This document shows, piece after piece, positions 27,701-37,848 of a stretch of DNA of 64,000 nt (position 1 is the first letter of the stretch; each line of letters begins with the position of its first letter). Made by a program: the position numbers and the translations under genes. The stretch is from positions 6,904,733 to 6,968,732 of the forward strand of contig NC_044574.1 of assembly GCF_901933205.1 (NCBI RefSeq). The letters run 5' to 3'. Source of the stretch: Camarhynchus parvulus. Taxonomy: Eukaryota; Chordata; Aves; Passeriformes; Thraupidae. A model generated the notes under the pieces. That model did not search any database, had not been told where the DNA came from, and saw only the letters and a program-made list of their open reading frames with translations.

Positions 27701-28038
27701 GTGCCCAAGGCTTGCTCTCAAAGTCACATCCACCTGGAGGTGGACACAGTTTTACTGTTCAAAGCGAATCAACAGCAAGGCCTGGAAAGGCTTATCAGTA
27801 GCATTCTTAAAAGTGCTCAGGGTTTTCTTTTTTTCCACAGCGGGTGAGAAATAGCAATGTTTGAGGTGGATGCGTGCACGGCAGCACAGCCCGCCCCGCC
27901 GGGCGCGCCCCAGCAGCCATTATTACCTTTCTGCAGGCAAACCTCACAGAAAACGTGGCCGCAGCTGGTGAGGCAGAACCGCGGCGTGGGGGTGCGGGGT
28001 TCGCACATGCAGGAGTTGCAGAAGATGGGCACGGCCAT
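12499..28038 (-). CDS. RNF212: RNF212, RING-finger meiotic crossover factor (11 coding exons, 275 aa)
   Basis: RNF212 is a Zip3-family RING protein (SUMO E3-ligase-like) that marks crossover-designated sites on the synaptonemal complex in meiosis. The RING domain (residues 7-46) is split over the first two exons: C7, C10, C26, H28, C31, C34, C43, C46, with the motif SCGHVFCEVC. Residues 59-121 (FQERFHKRLLKYHKQ, IAKLEESLKK) form the expected helical/coiled-coil segment. MEAMEIDPLPSP and ITPPQDGRM match conserved tail motifs, followed by a Ser/Pro-rich C-terminus ending near ITISGLLQRQ. The human protein is about 297 aa. Coding pieces, 5' to 3': 28038-27927, 26506-26445, 23807-23733, 21007-20951, 18391-18333, 16925-16864, 16725-16701, 15895-15850, 15076-15013, 13917-13881, 12727-12499. 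They total 828 nt with every phase matching. The 25-nt and 37-nt exons are inferred from splice signals and phase. The introns (0.13-3 kb) hold no other gene. The start lies in a CpG island. Confidence 0.92.
13881..13917 (-). CDS. RNF212: RNF212 candidate exon 10 (37 nt)
   Basis: Acceptor CATAAAGTTTTGCAG, donor CAAAA|GTAAGG. Encodes VDKAEGIKVYVQK (residues 188-200). Exons 9 and 11 are out of phase when joined directly; this segment is the only one I found between them that restores the frame without a stop. A second donor six bases downstream (AAGTAAGG|GTAAGT) would bring in a TAA, so donor choice could matter. Confidence 0.6.
15013..15076 (-). CDS. RNF212: RNF212 exon 9 (PPQDGRM motif)
   Basis: Acceptor TTCATTTAG, donor ATGG|GTGAGT. 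Encodes LETPPGPTRLSVITPPQDGR then M (residues 167-187), matching the human GPARISMISPPQDGRM segment. Reading through the donor would meet a stop two codons later (GGT GAG TAA). Confidence 0.93.
15850..15895 (-). CDS. RNF212: RNF212 exon 8 (MEAMEIDPLPSP motif)
   Basis: Acceptor TTGCAAG, donor AGA|GTAAGT. Encodes MEAMEIDPLPSPMRR (residues 152-166), matching human LESMEVDLSPSPIRK. The match fixes the frame of the downstream part of the gene. Confidence 0.93.
16421..16462. repeat. CTAT/CATC-type degenerate microsatellite
   Basis: CTATCTATCTATGCATTCAT followed by further CTAT/TCAT units, within the RNF212 intron between exon 8 and the microexon. Confidence 0.75.
16701..16725 (-). CDS. RNF212: RNF212 candidate 25-nt microexon
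   Basis: A 25-nt segment between an acceptor (ATTCTCTTCATTCGAG) and a donor (GTGG|GTACAA). It reads IVLPLLKR plus two bases of a Gly codon. Without it, exon 6 (phase 1 out) and exon 8 (one leading base) do not join in frame; with it the frame is exact. Human has CLLPP at the equivalent place. Inferred only; a different small exon could serve instead. Confidence 0.5.
16864..16925 (-). CDS. RNF212: RNF212 exon 6
   Basis: A strong acceptor (TTTCCCCTTTAG) joins TG+T to give Cys122, then MKPPENTTPLPFSSMSRNPS (residues 123-142). Donor TCCA|GTAAGA leaves phase 1. It is Ser/Pro-rich and poorly conserved, as expected for the linker after the coiled coil. The assignment rests on position, splice sites and phase more than on sequence. 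Confidence 0.82.
18333..18391 (-). CDS. RNF212: RNF212 exon 5 (coiled coil)
   Basis: Acceptor CACACAG, donor CAATG|GTAAGA. Encodes IAKLEESLKKVTQQIQQLQ (residues 103-121) plus two bases. It has a clear heptad-like pattern and matches human ISRLEESLRKSVLQIEQLQ. Confidence 0.93.
20951..21007 (-). CDS. RNF212: RNF212 exon 4 (helical region)
   Basis: Acceptor TTTTTAG, donor AAG|GTAACT, 19 whole codons. Encodes VSEFQERFHKRLLKYHKQK (residues 84-102), equivalent to the human LEFQEKHRKRLLAFYREK helix that begins the coiled coil. Confidence 0.93.
23733..23807 (-). CDS. RNF212: RNF212 exon 3
   Basis: Acceptor TTCATAG, donor CAG|GTGAAT, 25 whole codons. Encodes TSPDIQSLFKPIDVLSKKYS followed by KEISQ (residues 59-83). 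This aligns with the human DIQAFF..ID.L.KKYSRETSQ segment just after the RING. Confidence 0.94.
25431..25487 (+). repeat. Short CR1 3' fragment
   Basis: ATGACCTCCAGAGGTCCTC followed by ACTTAAATGATTCTTTG matches the last about 50 bases of CR1 (GATGACCTCCAGAGGTCCC...GATTCT). It lies in the RNF212 intron between exons 2 and 3. Confidence 0.65.
26445..26506 (-). CDS. RNF212: RNF212 exon 2 (end of RING)
   Basis: Follows acceptor CTTACAG and joins in phase 1 to give GKKGECLVCRRACRTLVLSK (residues 38-57), then E58. C43 and C46 are the last two zinc ligands. CRTLVLSK closely matches the CRTVLLSK stretch of human RNF212, which separates this gene from the paralogue RNF212B. Donor GAG|GTAAAT, phase 0. 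Confidence 0.95.
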
Positions 28039-28385
28039 GGGGCAGCGGGGCAGGACGGCCCGGCGGCAGCCCGGGGCTGGGGCAGAGCCGCTCGTCCTCA
28101 GGCCGAGCCCCGCGGGGGCGTCCCCGCCGTGTGCTGCCCGCTGGGGCGGCCCTGAGGGCAGCGCGGCCCGCGCCCCTCCCGGTGCGGGGCCTCAGGGTGG
28201 CAGAGCTTGGTCCTCACACACACCGCAATAAAATTTGTTTTTTCTGGCCTCTCACTACCAAAGTGGAGCGGTGCCGGCACAGACGATGCGCTGAGAGATT
28301 CGCTGTCCCCACACGCGGGGAACAGAGCTGCACCCACAGGCCTCCGGGCAGGGGCTTCAGCAGGAGCCCCGCCCTGCTCGCTCCT
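27880..28385. promoter_or_regulatory. RNF212: CpG island promoter of RNF212
   Basis: This is the only strongly GC- and CpG-rich stretch of the window, with runs such as GCCCCGCCGGGCGCGCCCC. It covers the first exon and the presumed 5' UTR and start region of RNF212, inside otherwise AT-rich DNA. No TATA box is evident. The upstream half could also drive a divergent transcript, but I see no coding exon for one. Confidence 0.85.
27927..28038 (-). CDS. RNF212: RNF212 exon 1 (start, first part of RING)
   Basis: Encodes residues 1-37 plus one base. It begins MAVPIFCNSC and carries the first six zinc ligands of the C3HC4 RING (C7, C10, C26, H28, C31, C34). The donor AAAG|GTAATA leaves phase 1. The ATG is the first in this frame inside the CpG island and lies six residues before the first zinc ligand, as in human RNF212. 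Confidence 0.95.
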
Positions 28386-30407
28386 CTCGGGTCAGCAGAT
28401 GGAGGGGAAAAAAAGAAAAGCAGAGAAAATAATTGTGGATTTCACTCTTTTAAGTGCAAGAATCCAGGAAATTTGTTAATTCACTAACACAGGTTTGTGG
28501 CATCTTCTGTTGTGGAAAAAGAGCAAAACAAGGAGATTTGATGTTCATTTCTTAGACAAAAAAAGACCCCATCGCTTGCTAGTGTCCCGTGATGAAAATT
28601 TTAGGCAGAAAGTCCCCTACAGACTTAGTTGCAGTGCAGGCTGTAGCTCTGGGTATGACAGAGCCACAAACTGCAGAGGAAGCTTTTAATTTCACAAAGA
28701 TTTCTGCCCTCAGAGTGCTTCCCAAAAGAGCTGTGAGTCGCCTTCTATTTTATGGAGTTAATTAAAAATCTTGAAGGAGACTGAAAACATTTCCTAAAAG
28801 CAAAGATGATGATGATAATCTGATGATGATGATGGTGATGATTATTGTTAATAATAGTACCATTAGTAGTAGTAAAGAGCTAAGCAATCACAAGTTTTAT
28901 TCAAGATGCCCAAGTCTCTGTGCTGAGTCTGTACTCTTTGACTATAGACCTAATTAATATGGTGAAACATGATGAGCTCTTTTATGAATTCTGAAACGTT
29001 GCTTGTCCTGGATTACCAGCTGGAGTGTATTGTAAGTGAAATGAGTTATGTTTGTCACTGGGATGTGGTTAGGAGCCTTACACTAAACATCAACTAAAGT
29101 CTGAGCCACAGCCTTGTCACAACACTCTATTACCTTCTTCTTGGACTTCATATACCATATGGTTTTAACACATATTTCCTTCTTACCCACCACCAGAGAT
29201 GTTATTACAAGACATGTTCTGAGTGAGTGCTCTATGGAAGTGAATTTAATAACACTTACTTACTGATCATTCCAAGTGGCACCTCTGAAGTATCCAAATT
29301 TTTAAATATAGGACACAATGCAGTGAGTAGCTTTATGAGATTTTATTTGGATTGATTTGGTCCCTGGAACATTGCTTTTTGTCTCTACTTTATATCAATT
29401 TTATTGATTCTCGCCTACTACAAGCTGTCTTTTACCTCCCATGCTGGAAATATAAGTAGACTTCAAGGAAAATGTCATTTCCTTGCTAAAGAAAACAACA
29501 GGTGGGAAGATAGAAAAAAGAAAGAAAGCCATGCCTTTAGAACAATAATTGGTCTATAGATATTTCACCTTTCACTACCTTTTAAACCAGCAAAGGGTCT
29601 GAAAAGATGGGTAGGAAAACAAACCACAATATTCCGCTATCACAGTGCTCTAGAAACTTCAACTTCCATGTCTTTGTATGTAATCACCTCCAACTCCTTC
29701 TACTGCTGCTGCTTTGTCAAACTAATTATCTGGAATTTTAACCACAGCCTTTGACTTGTCATTGTATGAAACTGTAGTTATACTGCTATTTGTACATTAA
29801 CTAGCTAAATTAGGGCATAAAGGTATATGCAACCAAGCTGCAATAAGTAAAATGGAAATAAGTCAAAACCTGGTAATTTCTGTAGGCAGTCATATTAAAG
29901 TTGCTAAATAATTAAAATTATAAAAATTCTCAACATGGAAGCATTTAGTGCAGGAATGAATTAAAATAAAATTGGCATTGTTTACCAAGAAACAAAATAA
30001 TTTGGGTTTCTCTGGCATATTTCATAAGGACTGTAATTTACATAAACAACTGTGGGAGGCATCTGGTCATCATCAATTGTACAACCTAATGTTAAAGGCT
30101 TTTCTGAAAGAAAAAGTAAGTATAATTCCAAATTGCTTGTCTGGGTCTCTCTCTTCTATGATAATTGCTGCCACCACTGATCAGTTCAAACTCTGAATGT
30201 TTTACAAGAAAGCATTCACAATTATATTTAGGTGTTACACATACGTATATTGAGTTCAAGACACTCTCACCCAATTAAACACCACAGGGGATGTAATTAT
30301 TTCTCTGTTTACTATCTGAATCCTAGTCAGACTGAAGTGCTGAACTGTTCATGGTAGTGCCAAATAAGATTACTCAGCAAGCAGAGTAATTTAAAATCTT
30401 AGGAAAC
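28386..30407. other. Intergenic: upstream of RNF212, downstream of TMED11
   Basis: No exon recognised. It holds the GAT repeat at 28,806-28,851. The half next to the CpG island is a candidate for RNF212 regulatory sequence, but no specific site stands out. Confidence 0.55.
28806..28851. repeat. GAT trinucleotide repeat
   Basis: Imperfect (GAT)n with interruptions (GATGATGATGATAATCTGAT and GGTGATGATTATTGTTAAT), about 0.4 kb upstream of the RNF212 CpG island. Confidence 0.85.
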
Positions 30408-30413
30408 TTTATT
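30408..30413 (-). promoter_or_regulatory. TMED11: Candidate TMED11 poly(A) signal
   Basis: First clear minus-strand AATAAA after the TMED11 stop, about 330 bases downstream. No cleavage evidence is visible; it is a candidate by position only. Confidence 0.35.
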
Positions 30414-30738
30414 TTAGATTTGTATTTTAGATTTAACCTAAATTAAGCATTCTTCGCTAGGTACTGAACTTAAATTCTGCCTTAGTCGCTGACTCCTTCT
30501 ATATTTAGCTTTACATCCATAGATGGGGAAAGAAAATGATAAAAGATGGGATTCAAGGAGCAAAACGTGAGGGCGTGCCAGAGGTTGTGACCTAGCTGGA
30601 GAAACCAGAGTTAGAGCAGAAGATGAGAGAATGTTGAGAGTTCTATACAAGCAATTTTCTCATAGGTGCAGGGTTTCTTTGGATGTTCAGTGTTACATGG
30701 TGTGCAACTTTGGAATCTGTGCATTGACTTCATAGAAC

Positions 30739-30888
30739 TTAAACAAGCTTCTTAGATATGAAGAAATCTCTGAGAGATTTGATTTGCCAGATTCCAACAG
30801 AGATGAGGATTAATGTTTGTGCTATAGCCCACCACAAAATATTGCTGTTGGTTTCTTCGCTTGTTTTCCGAAATTTTTCTTCACGCTC
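30739..30888 (-). CDS. TMED11: TMED11 exon 5 (membrane helix and sorting tail)
   Basis: Acceptor TATTCTCTAG, then [16 protein letters not shown], the membrane segment [20 protein letters not shown], and the cytoplasmic tail [13 protein letters not shown] to a TAA at 30,739-30,741. Both vesicle-coat signals (FF and KKxx) are intact. This argues against the pseudogene state known in human. Confidence 0.95.
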   Translation of the reverse strand, partial: EREEKFRKTSEETNSNILWWAIAQTLILISVGIWQIKSLRDFFISKKLV

Positions 30889-33800
30889 CTAGAGAATAAA
30901 GGAAAAGCATAATTATAACCTTTTGCCATCTGTATGTTTCATGGTAACCAGAAAGGCATCCCTCTTCTGCATAGTGGTGAACAAAAACATTTTTCCACGT
31001 AGATAAAAGTGAAGGTTTGTACTTATCTCTATGGTGGATATCTGCACAAATCAAAACTGAGAAGCAGGCACACTGCATCCTGAATCAGGAAGGTAAACAA
31101 AGCTTCCCTTGTTCACAGAAGATGCATTGTGCTAATAATGTTCCATCAGTACAGATTTTAACCAGTTTAGGTTTACAGTCACTTCCATACTGCTGTCAAG
31201 AACCCTTTTGCAGCCAAATTTTTGGGTTTGGGTAACGAGTTGATACATTTCAAACTGGGTAACGAGTTGATACATTTCGCAGTCTATCTGCGTGCATATA
31301 GAAAGCAATTGGTTGTACACTTGTTTGAATGTACACTTCATGGGGATATATGAATGTACACTCAGTCATTTCCTTCCCCACTCAATGGAGTTTGTGCGCC
31401 CAGGGCAGTGTGGAAACAACAGCATCACCCACAATGGTACCTGCCACCAGCTTGGCTGCTGTGGCAGAGTCTGACCAAGAAAACTCTGCTTGGAAAATCC
31501 TGCTTTAAAATAACACCTGCTGCTAGAAAATGACACCTGTTGCTACAAGCATGAGTCCACAGTGATTAATTAGTTTTATATAACCACTTAAAAATATTTT
31601 GCAAGGTAATAGAGACTATTTTGGTTAAATAGCTATAGATTTTTATGACTTAGTTAAAAACACCCCTGCAATTGGATAATAAACCTCACAATACTTCATA
31701 AATCAATAAGCCTATGTACAATATTTTTTAACATTTACATTAGGGGACATACATACTCTTTCATACTCTTGCTCTCTGGTTACATGATGAATTTGCTCAA
31801 TTAGATGCTCTAGTCTGATATTAACTTCATTCACTTTGTCTTTGGCTTGAATAGCAGATTCATCCAAAAAATGTTCTCCAACTCTGATGTCCAAGTGGAT
31901 GCGCTGCAAAAAGAAAAAAATGTTCTCATTAATGTATCTTCTGCTTTTTCAAAGTTCCTTAGAATAAAAACGAAACTATGGAAAATTTCCCCTTAAGATC
32001 ATTTCAGGAAAAAGTTTTAATCGTTTATAAAAATTAGAATTCCTCCTAAATTTGGAATCAGGTGGAAAATTTGAAGGGTTTCTTAATTTTATTTTAAAAT
32101 TAGTTATAAAAATTTACAATCTTCACTAATGTTAGGGCATTATTTTATGCTAGTATTGGTTCAACTGCCATTAAAATGTTGCCTTTGCCAAAAATGGTTT
32201 TAAAAAAAAAGACTGCTTATTATATTTCACTTTTCATCCTGATATTGCAGAAATTACTATTTTTAATGGTACTGTTGGAGGCTTTTTACAAATGCACTTC
32301 TAGGTTCCCTCACATAACTTTTCTTCACATTATTTATCCAAGTTGGAATATCTCCCAATATCCTCCAGGCTGCTGTATGATCTATAGCAAAAATGCCTCA
32401 AGCCAGCTAAGCAATAGAACCACAGAAAGAAGAGAGAAGAGTGGAACTTGCAATGTTATGCAACTTATTTTGGCATTCATGAAAAATTCTACTAAAACTA
32501 GTGGGGAAACTTCTCCTAGAAGCCAGTTAATGCCTAAGAGAAAATAAGAAGGTTTTAGCCAAACAAATAATCTTCTAAACCCTAGAAGCTGATATTAACA
32601 TAGTAGAAGTTAGGTCTGCTCAGAGAGCAGCCATAAATGAAGAGTGTATTTTCTTTCAGTTGTCTTGAAGTTACCTAACTGTATAGGTAGAAATCCATCT
32701 CACAACCTTGTGGTCCATTAATTTCTTTATTTTTGTTTGAAAGAGTTCAGATAACCATCTGATCCTTACAAAGAACAGTTAAAGATTTATCTTTGCTAAA
32801 GAATGTTTTTTCCTTTTGTGACCTTTATTCCTCCAGATATAATTAAAAAGGACAGTATTTTCCTTTTTTATTTCTGTGTTCTCAAACAAACGTTATTTAA
32901 TATTTGTGATATTAATGTTCTCCTTCCCTGCATATCTTGGCTTCTTTTATATAGGGTGGTCAGAACTCTACATGGTGCATGTATCATGTAAAATAATGCT
33001 AATACACCCCCATTTATTCCAGATAAAATCACCTGCACATCCTCAGAATCACATTCATGGTGTGTAGTTAACTGTGACCAACCAAAGCCTTATCCCCCTT
33101 ACTCTCTCAAGTTGATAAGCGCCACAATTATTTTTTTTATGATTAGAGCTAATTGCTTTTGCAATGTATATGATTAAATTTCCATTAATTTCTATCAATC
33201 AGCCTATAAGAACACCTTGTTATTCCAGTGTAATAATCTTACTCCAGTATTGTTATTTCTGTGTTATCTACACGTTTCTGATAGTGCACAGCTAGGATGA
33301 GATTTAGCTTACCTTAACTAATTTAGAAGATGTTTATATTTAGCTGGTTATTTAACTCTTTTGCTGTCAGCTGAAGAGAACAAGCCCCAAAACCACTCTA
33401 GAGAGTAATTCTCCTCTGGTTTTGGGAAGCAGCAAATCGATAAAATTTCAAAACAGCATTTATAAATTTTGTTTTGCTGCAATAAAAAAAAAATTTAGAG
33501 CCATGCTGTCACCTCTGATGGCTTTTTTTCCCCCCACAAATCTGCATTAAAACCAACTTTGCTGGGAGTAGACAATAACAAATATGCTGACATATTTTTC
33601 ATTTGAATATCTTTCAAAAGCTAAAATGTTACATTTTCATTGGCAATCCAATCTAAGTTAGTGAATACATGGAATATCTTTATGTCAAATGCTTGTGTTA
33701 GTCAATCTTACATATTTGTCTTTTTGATTCAAATTAGTTTGTTCTTAATGATCAGAATCTTTCACATTCAAAGCACATTGCAAACATTAAATCTCTCTAT

Positions 33801-35916
33801 CCTTAGTCCTGCCTCTTGAATGCTGACACTTTTTACATATGAGAACAGTCTTTTTGTCTTTTTAGCTGCATAATTCTATGTTTGCTTTCTTTAATCACTA
33901 AAAACATTGAATTATCTGCTAGAAGTTAGACCAACTTCCAATCCAGTTTGAAATCTCTGCTATTGGTAATGATTTGTACTGTTACAACGAAGAGTATTTA
34001 GGAAATACACCTACCAGTTTACTTCCTGCAATCACTGCAAATCTTGTGGAGTTAGACTGGAAACAGATTATATGCTCCCCAGAGATGTAGGATGTAAATG
34101 TAAAGGTCCCTTGTGGCCCATACAGTTTTGACAGCAGTACCTGCAATTTAGATATATGCATTAGGTTTGTAATTTATACCAGTAAAAAAATCAAAAACCA
34201 GTACTGTGAATTGAATGCAAAAAGGAATCAGTTAAGCTGCTGACATGATTAAATTTATCCAAATTTCAGAACACATTTAGAGAAAACAAAACAATCTTAG
34301 CTCACAGTGAACATGAAAACATTACAGAATTTTGCAATCTACAAAAGCCAATGCTCTCTAAAGCATTCAAAGTCTGAAAACTGACACCTTGCCTAGGCAG
34401 GGAAATAAGTTGTCCACTGCTGGAAAAGCTCAGACCTCAGGCAGCTGCTCTTGCCTGAGGGCTACGTGCAGCCTTGGTGACCTTGACTTTGGGTTTTGTT
34501 TATTATCAGCACTCCTTTCGGATGCTCAAGTGGATTCTGTACCATCTTCATTAGGGAATTTTGGGGTTTTCTTTTCCATTTAACTTGTTTTCTCAGTTGT
34601 CACTAATTCTCCTTATGGACACTGTTTCGCAAATCTGGTAGTAATTCAAAAATTGTCCATACACATATTTATAAACTATTATAATTATTTTTACTTTTCA
34701 TCTTTCAGCATCAAAATGCTGAACTAGCGGGTAGACTGTAGAATTACTTCTTCCTCAGAAGTGTCTTTTATTTTTAGATAGTGCTGCCTGCCAGTGCCAG
34801 AAGTCGTCATAAATCATAGAGAAACATTCATAAAGCATTTTTACCTCACCAGTAGGGCTCGTGACAGTCACAAACATTCCCAAACCAGGAGCAGATTCAA
34901 GAAAGTCATGTATATGTAAATCCCAGCGTTGTACTTTGTAATTCCCTGAATAAAAACAGAGATAAATCTGTTAAGTAAAACATAGCTTAACATTAAACAT
35001 CCTTGACACTTTTTCAGGAAAAATAAAAATATATATGTATTTAATGTGTTTGTGATTAATATTGTTCAGGGGTACTTCATAGCAGAGTCAAATGCAATAA
35101 ATTTTTACTACAGTAGAAAATGTTCTAAAGTACTACAAAAAAGGGTTAATTAACAAGAAAAACTTCCTAATTACTCCTAATGCTCTGGGAAGATTAGCCT
35201 CTAGAAGGCACACTGAGACCTCCAAAAGCTCAAGTTACATTATATGAATTGTCTTTCACACTTAAAACATTATTTTTAAAAAAATTAATTTCTATTATTT
35301 TTACTATCCCCTTGAAATCTTACATTTACCGTCTTGTAGATTAATTTAATGCGCTTCTCGTATCAGAGGAGAAATGAAACTTTAGTACATTGTGAATTGT
35401 CTCTTTTCAGAGCAGCACTTATCAAAAAAGTAACTCTGCCATTCATAAGGGGAAAACCATGTTACAGAAATGCTGATATGAGTGAGTACATCAGTCAGAA
35501 CATGCAGAAGCACACATGGAAGCAGCAGTCCCACAGCTGTAGAATTAAAAAATTCTTTTTCTCTGTTTAGTCAGTAAAGCACTCTGACAATCTGCATTTC
35601 TTTGTGTGATGGATACACACAATGTTTAAGGACTTTAAACCTAATCCCTGCTGCAGGGAGTTATTTTCAGAGTGTCCTTTTCTGTTTTTTTACTATATTC
35701 ATCAGTCACAGAAATTGCTGTTACATTTCCAGTTATCTTTGTTACTGCCTGGGTTAGATCATCATAAAGCATTGACAGGTACCTACCAACTACCAAGGTG
35801 TCACTGGGAATATCTTCAATTATGCATTTCTCTTCTCTTTCTCCAATGTGAAAATACAAAGCGAGTGAAAAAGAAATCCAAAAGTTCATAAGAAATCCTA
35901 TTAATTTGCTTTTCAT
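30739..35916 (-). CDS. TMED11: TMED11, p24-family ER-Golgi cargo receptor (5 exons, 217 aa)
   Basis: TMED11 is a type I membrane protein of the p24/emp24 family, which cycles between ER and Golgi in COPII and COPI vesicles and helps cargo selection. The signal peptide (about 1-19) is followed by the mature N-terminus [11 protein letters not shown]. The GOLD domain spans about 21-118, with C31 and C103 as the expected disulfide pair and an NST sequon at N107. A coiled-coil segment ([20 protein letters not shown]) occupies 139-168, and one membrane helix lies at about 185-206. The tail DFFISKKLV carries the FF (COPII) and KKxx (COPI) sorting signals. Pieces: 35916-35787, 34945-34845, 34140-34015, 31903-31757, 30888-30739; 654 nt, all phases matching, no broken residue. 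In human the locus is the pseudogene TMED11P; here it looks functional. It lies between SPON2 and RNF212 on the same strand, as in human. Confidence 0.96.
31229..31278. repeat. Two-copy 27-bp tandem duplication
   Basis: A 23-base segment (TGGGTAACGAGTTGATACAT plus TTC) occurs identically at 31,229-31,251 and 31,256-31,278. It lies in the last TMED11 intron. The identical copies point to a recent duplication. Confidence 0.9.
31757..31903 (-). CDS. TMED11: TMED11 exon 4 (coiled coil)
   Basis: Acceptor CTTTTTGCAG, donor AGA|GTATGT, 49 whole codons (residues 120-168). [11 protein letters not shown] closes the GOLD domain. [20 protein letters not shown] and EQEYER form the coiled coil through which p24 proteins oligomerise. 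Confidence 0.95.
34015..34140 (-). CDS. TMED11: TMED11 exon 3 (GOLD domain, second Cys)
   Basis: Acceptor AATTGCAG, donor CTG|GTAGGT, 42 whole codons (residues 78-119). Contains [20 protein letters not shown], with C103 (partner of C31) and the NST glycosylation sequon at N107. Confidence 0.95.
34845..34945 (-). CDS. TMED11: TMED11 exon 2 (GOLD domain)
   Basis: Acceptor TTTATTCAG, donor GAG|GTAAAA. Completes Gly44 and encodes residues 45-77: [20 protein letters not shown], then [13 protein letters not shown]. The GMFVTV..P.G pattern is a core strand motif of p24 GOLD domains. Confidence 0.95.
35787..35916 (-). CDS. TMED11: TMED11 exon 1 (signal peptide, start of GOLD domain)
   Basis: Starts [20 protein letters not shown], a good signal peptide, then [20 protein letters not shown]. 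The family motif [12 protein letters not shown] is exact. Donor GTTG|GTAGGT, phase 1; using the later GTACCT would break the conserved GNYK junction. The ATG has an A at -3. Confidence 0.95.
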
Positions 35917-36174
35917 GTTTTTTATGTATCCCTGCTGTACTGCTTTTGAAGATAGTTACATACAAATGCCTGTAGTCCTGTGGTTGTTCCTTGTTAGCTG
36001 CTTATCAGAGTATTTTTGAGAGAGAAAAAAACCTGTGAGAAAAGGCAGCTGGTGGTTACACATTTATAAATAACTACATCATGTTCTGGAGAATGAGATA
36101 ACATGGAAAAGACACCTTTAAAATTCTTTCTTCTTTCCCAGCATCTAGATTAAAATTTATTTTATATACTTAGA

Positions 36175-36390
36175 AGAGCATGGAACTGAAAGGGACTTTC
36201 AGGTGCTTGAGATTAGTTCCCTAGATTACTGTAGGCAACTACATTGGCTACCTCTTTCCATAAACTGCTATATTTTCAACTTAGATGAAGTTATTATTTC
36301 CCATCAATTCTGGGTGATTATTCCAGAGCTTCACCCCTCCTTTATTAAGCAAACTTTTCATTTCCATCCTAAATCATTGTACAAATGTAG
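36175..36390 (-). repeat. Possible old CR1-like LINE remnant
   Basis: GGAACTGAAAGGGACTTTCA and the following text resemble the reverse complement of a CR1/L3-type 3' end (pattern: GAA..GAAAGGGACCTT). Heavily decayed and uncertain. It lies upstream of TMED11. Confidence 0.3.
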
Positions 36391-37601
36391 GCACCTGATC
36401 AAAACCCACAGGCACTACATGAAAGAACTACAAAGAAGTCAAAAGAACTTGAATAATCAAATAAACCATTAAATAATCAAATAACATTAGTGAATATGAT
36501 ATTGCAGGGAAAAATAACAACATTGACACTTTGAGAACAAGATTTTTTTTAATATGGGAATGACTATTTCTTAGATATTTCCTAATACATTATCTGAATA
36601 AAGTTATAGTATAAATCAAAGAGTGATTGAGGTTCTTATCTTTATTCTTTGTACTAATGTCAACCAATGCGTATGTCTGATGACAAACTCATTTATCACT
36701 TAAATGTTCCTTGTCCTATAAGTGGAGATCACTCTGTCTGAATGGTCATTTCCAGCAGGGAGGACCCACCTCTGGGATAATTTCCAGTCGAGAGGACCCA
36801 TCTTTCCTCATAAAATTTATGTTATCCCAATTGCACAAGAGCACACTTTTTTCTTGTGTCAAGGAAGAAGGTGCACAACCCTTCATCTTCAATATCTGTA
36901 ACCTAAATAAAAATTTTGGGGTAAACTCCTGCTGGATTATTTGACATCTGCAGAAGGAGGACTGATTTGTGTTTATTACCCTTCACTGCACCTGCCATCT
37001 ATGAAGTTGTCTCAATAAAGGAATGCCTGTGTAACACTGGCACAGGCTTAGGACTATCCTGGGTTCACTCCATTTCACAGCTTGGAGTATCTTCATGGAA
37101 GTTGTAGCACAAGTATTAGTTCACCTCCAAAAATCACCCATCAGCATCCCCGTATTTAAAGGTTGTCAGATGAAGAGAACCGATTCCTTACACATTACTG
37201 CTTTGACTCCATATGGATAGAGGGATAAAAATTGCATCTCATGGCTGTTGATCCTTAGGAATGTCAGGGGGGATGTTAGGACTCCTTTACTACTTCAGCA
37301 CTTATCCATCAGAAATAATTTTAGATTATACAGGATATCATCATAATATTGGACTTTTGCCCCTCTACCACAGGAGATGTTGACTGTCATGCACCTGCTT
37401 AAATTCCCATGCCATACTCATACCTGCAGGAAATATTGGTTTGTCTGCAGGTTGTGAGCTACTTGACCTATCATCTTTTTAGCTTTTTGTTGAGTACTTG
37501 TGGCTTCTAAAGTTCTGAGTTCCAGTGGTAGAACACAAGATGTACAAGGTGACACCATTTTATCCTTCCCTCTGCCCAGACCCGTTGGAAGAGACACATT
37601 T

Positions 37602-37661
37602 CTTCTGTACTTTTGGCTAGTAAATGCTGGCTAGTACTTCTGTACTTTTGGCTAGTAAATG
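37602..37661. repeat. Two-copy 35-bp tandem duplication
   Basis: The 25-base segment starting CTTCTGTACTTTTGGCTAGT occurs identically at 37,602-37,626 and 37,637-37,661. Confidence 0.9.
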
Positions 37662-37749
37662 TCCAGTAGGGCTGCTGGACTTCAAGCAAACAAAAATAAT
37701 TTAGTCTCCAAGTAATCAGGTTGTTGTGCAGCATACTGAAAGCTTTCTT

Positions 37750-37848
37750 TTGTCTCAGGTGTTCAGAGTTCTCTAAATTTGTCTCAGGCATTCTGGAAAA
37801 ATGCTGTAATTTGTCTCAGGCATTCAGAGTTCTGTAAATTGTCACAGA
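37750..37848. repeat. Three-copy ~30-bp tandem repeat
   Basis: Units beginning TTGTCTCAGG at 37,750, 37,779 and 37,811, each followed by a variant of CATTCAGAGTTCTGTAAA. The second copy is diverged. It lies less than 100 bases from the 35-bp duplication. Confidence 0.85.

Noticed and set aside
27857..28231. Plus-strand frames across the CpG island, rich in Ala, Gly, Pro and Arg
   Set aside because: Antisense shadow of RNF212 exon 1 and GC-rich promoter DNA, where stops are rare.
32176..32547. 123-codon plus-strand frame within a TMED11 intron
   Set aside because: Opposite strand to the gene, low-complexity hydrophobic start, no family match.
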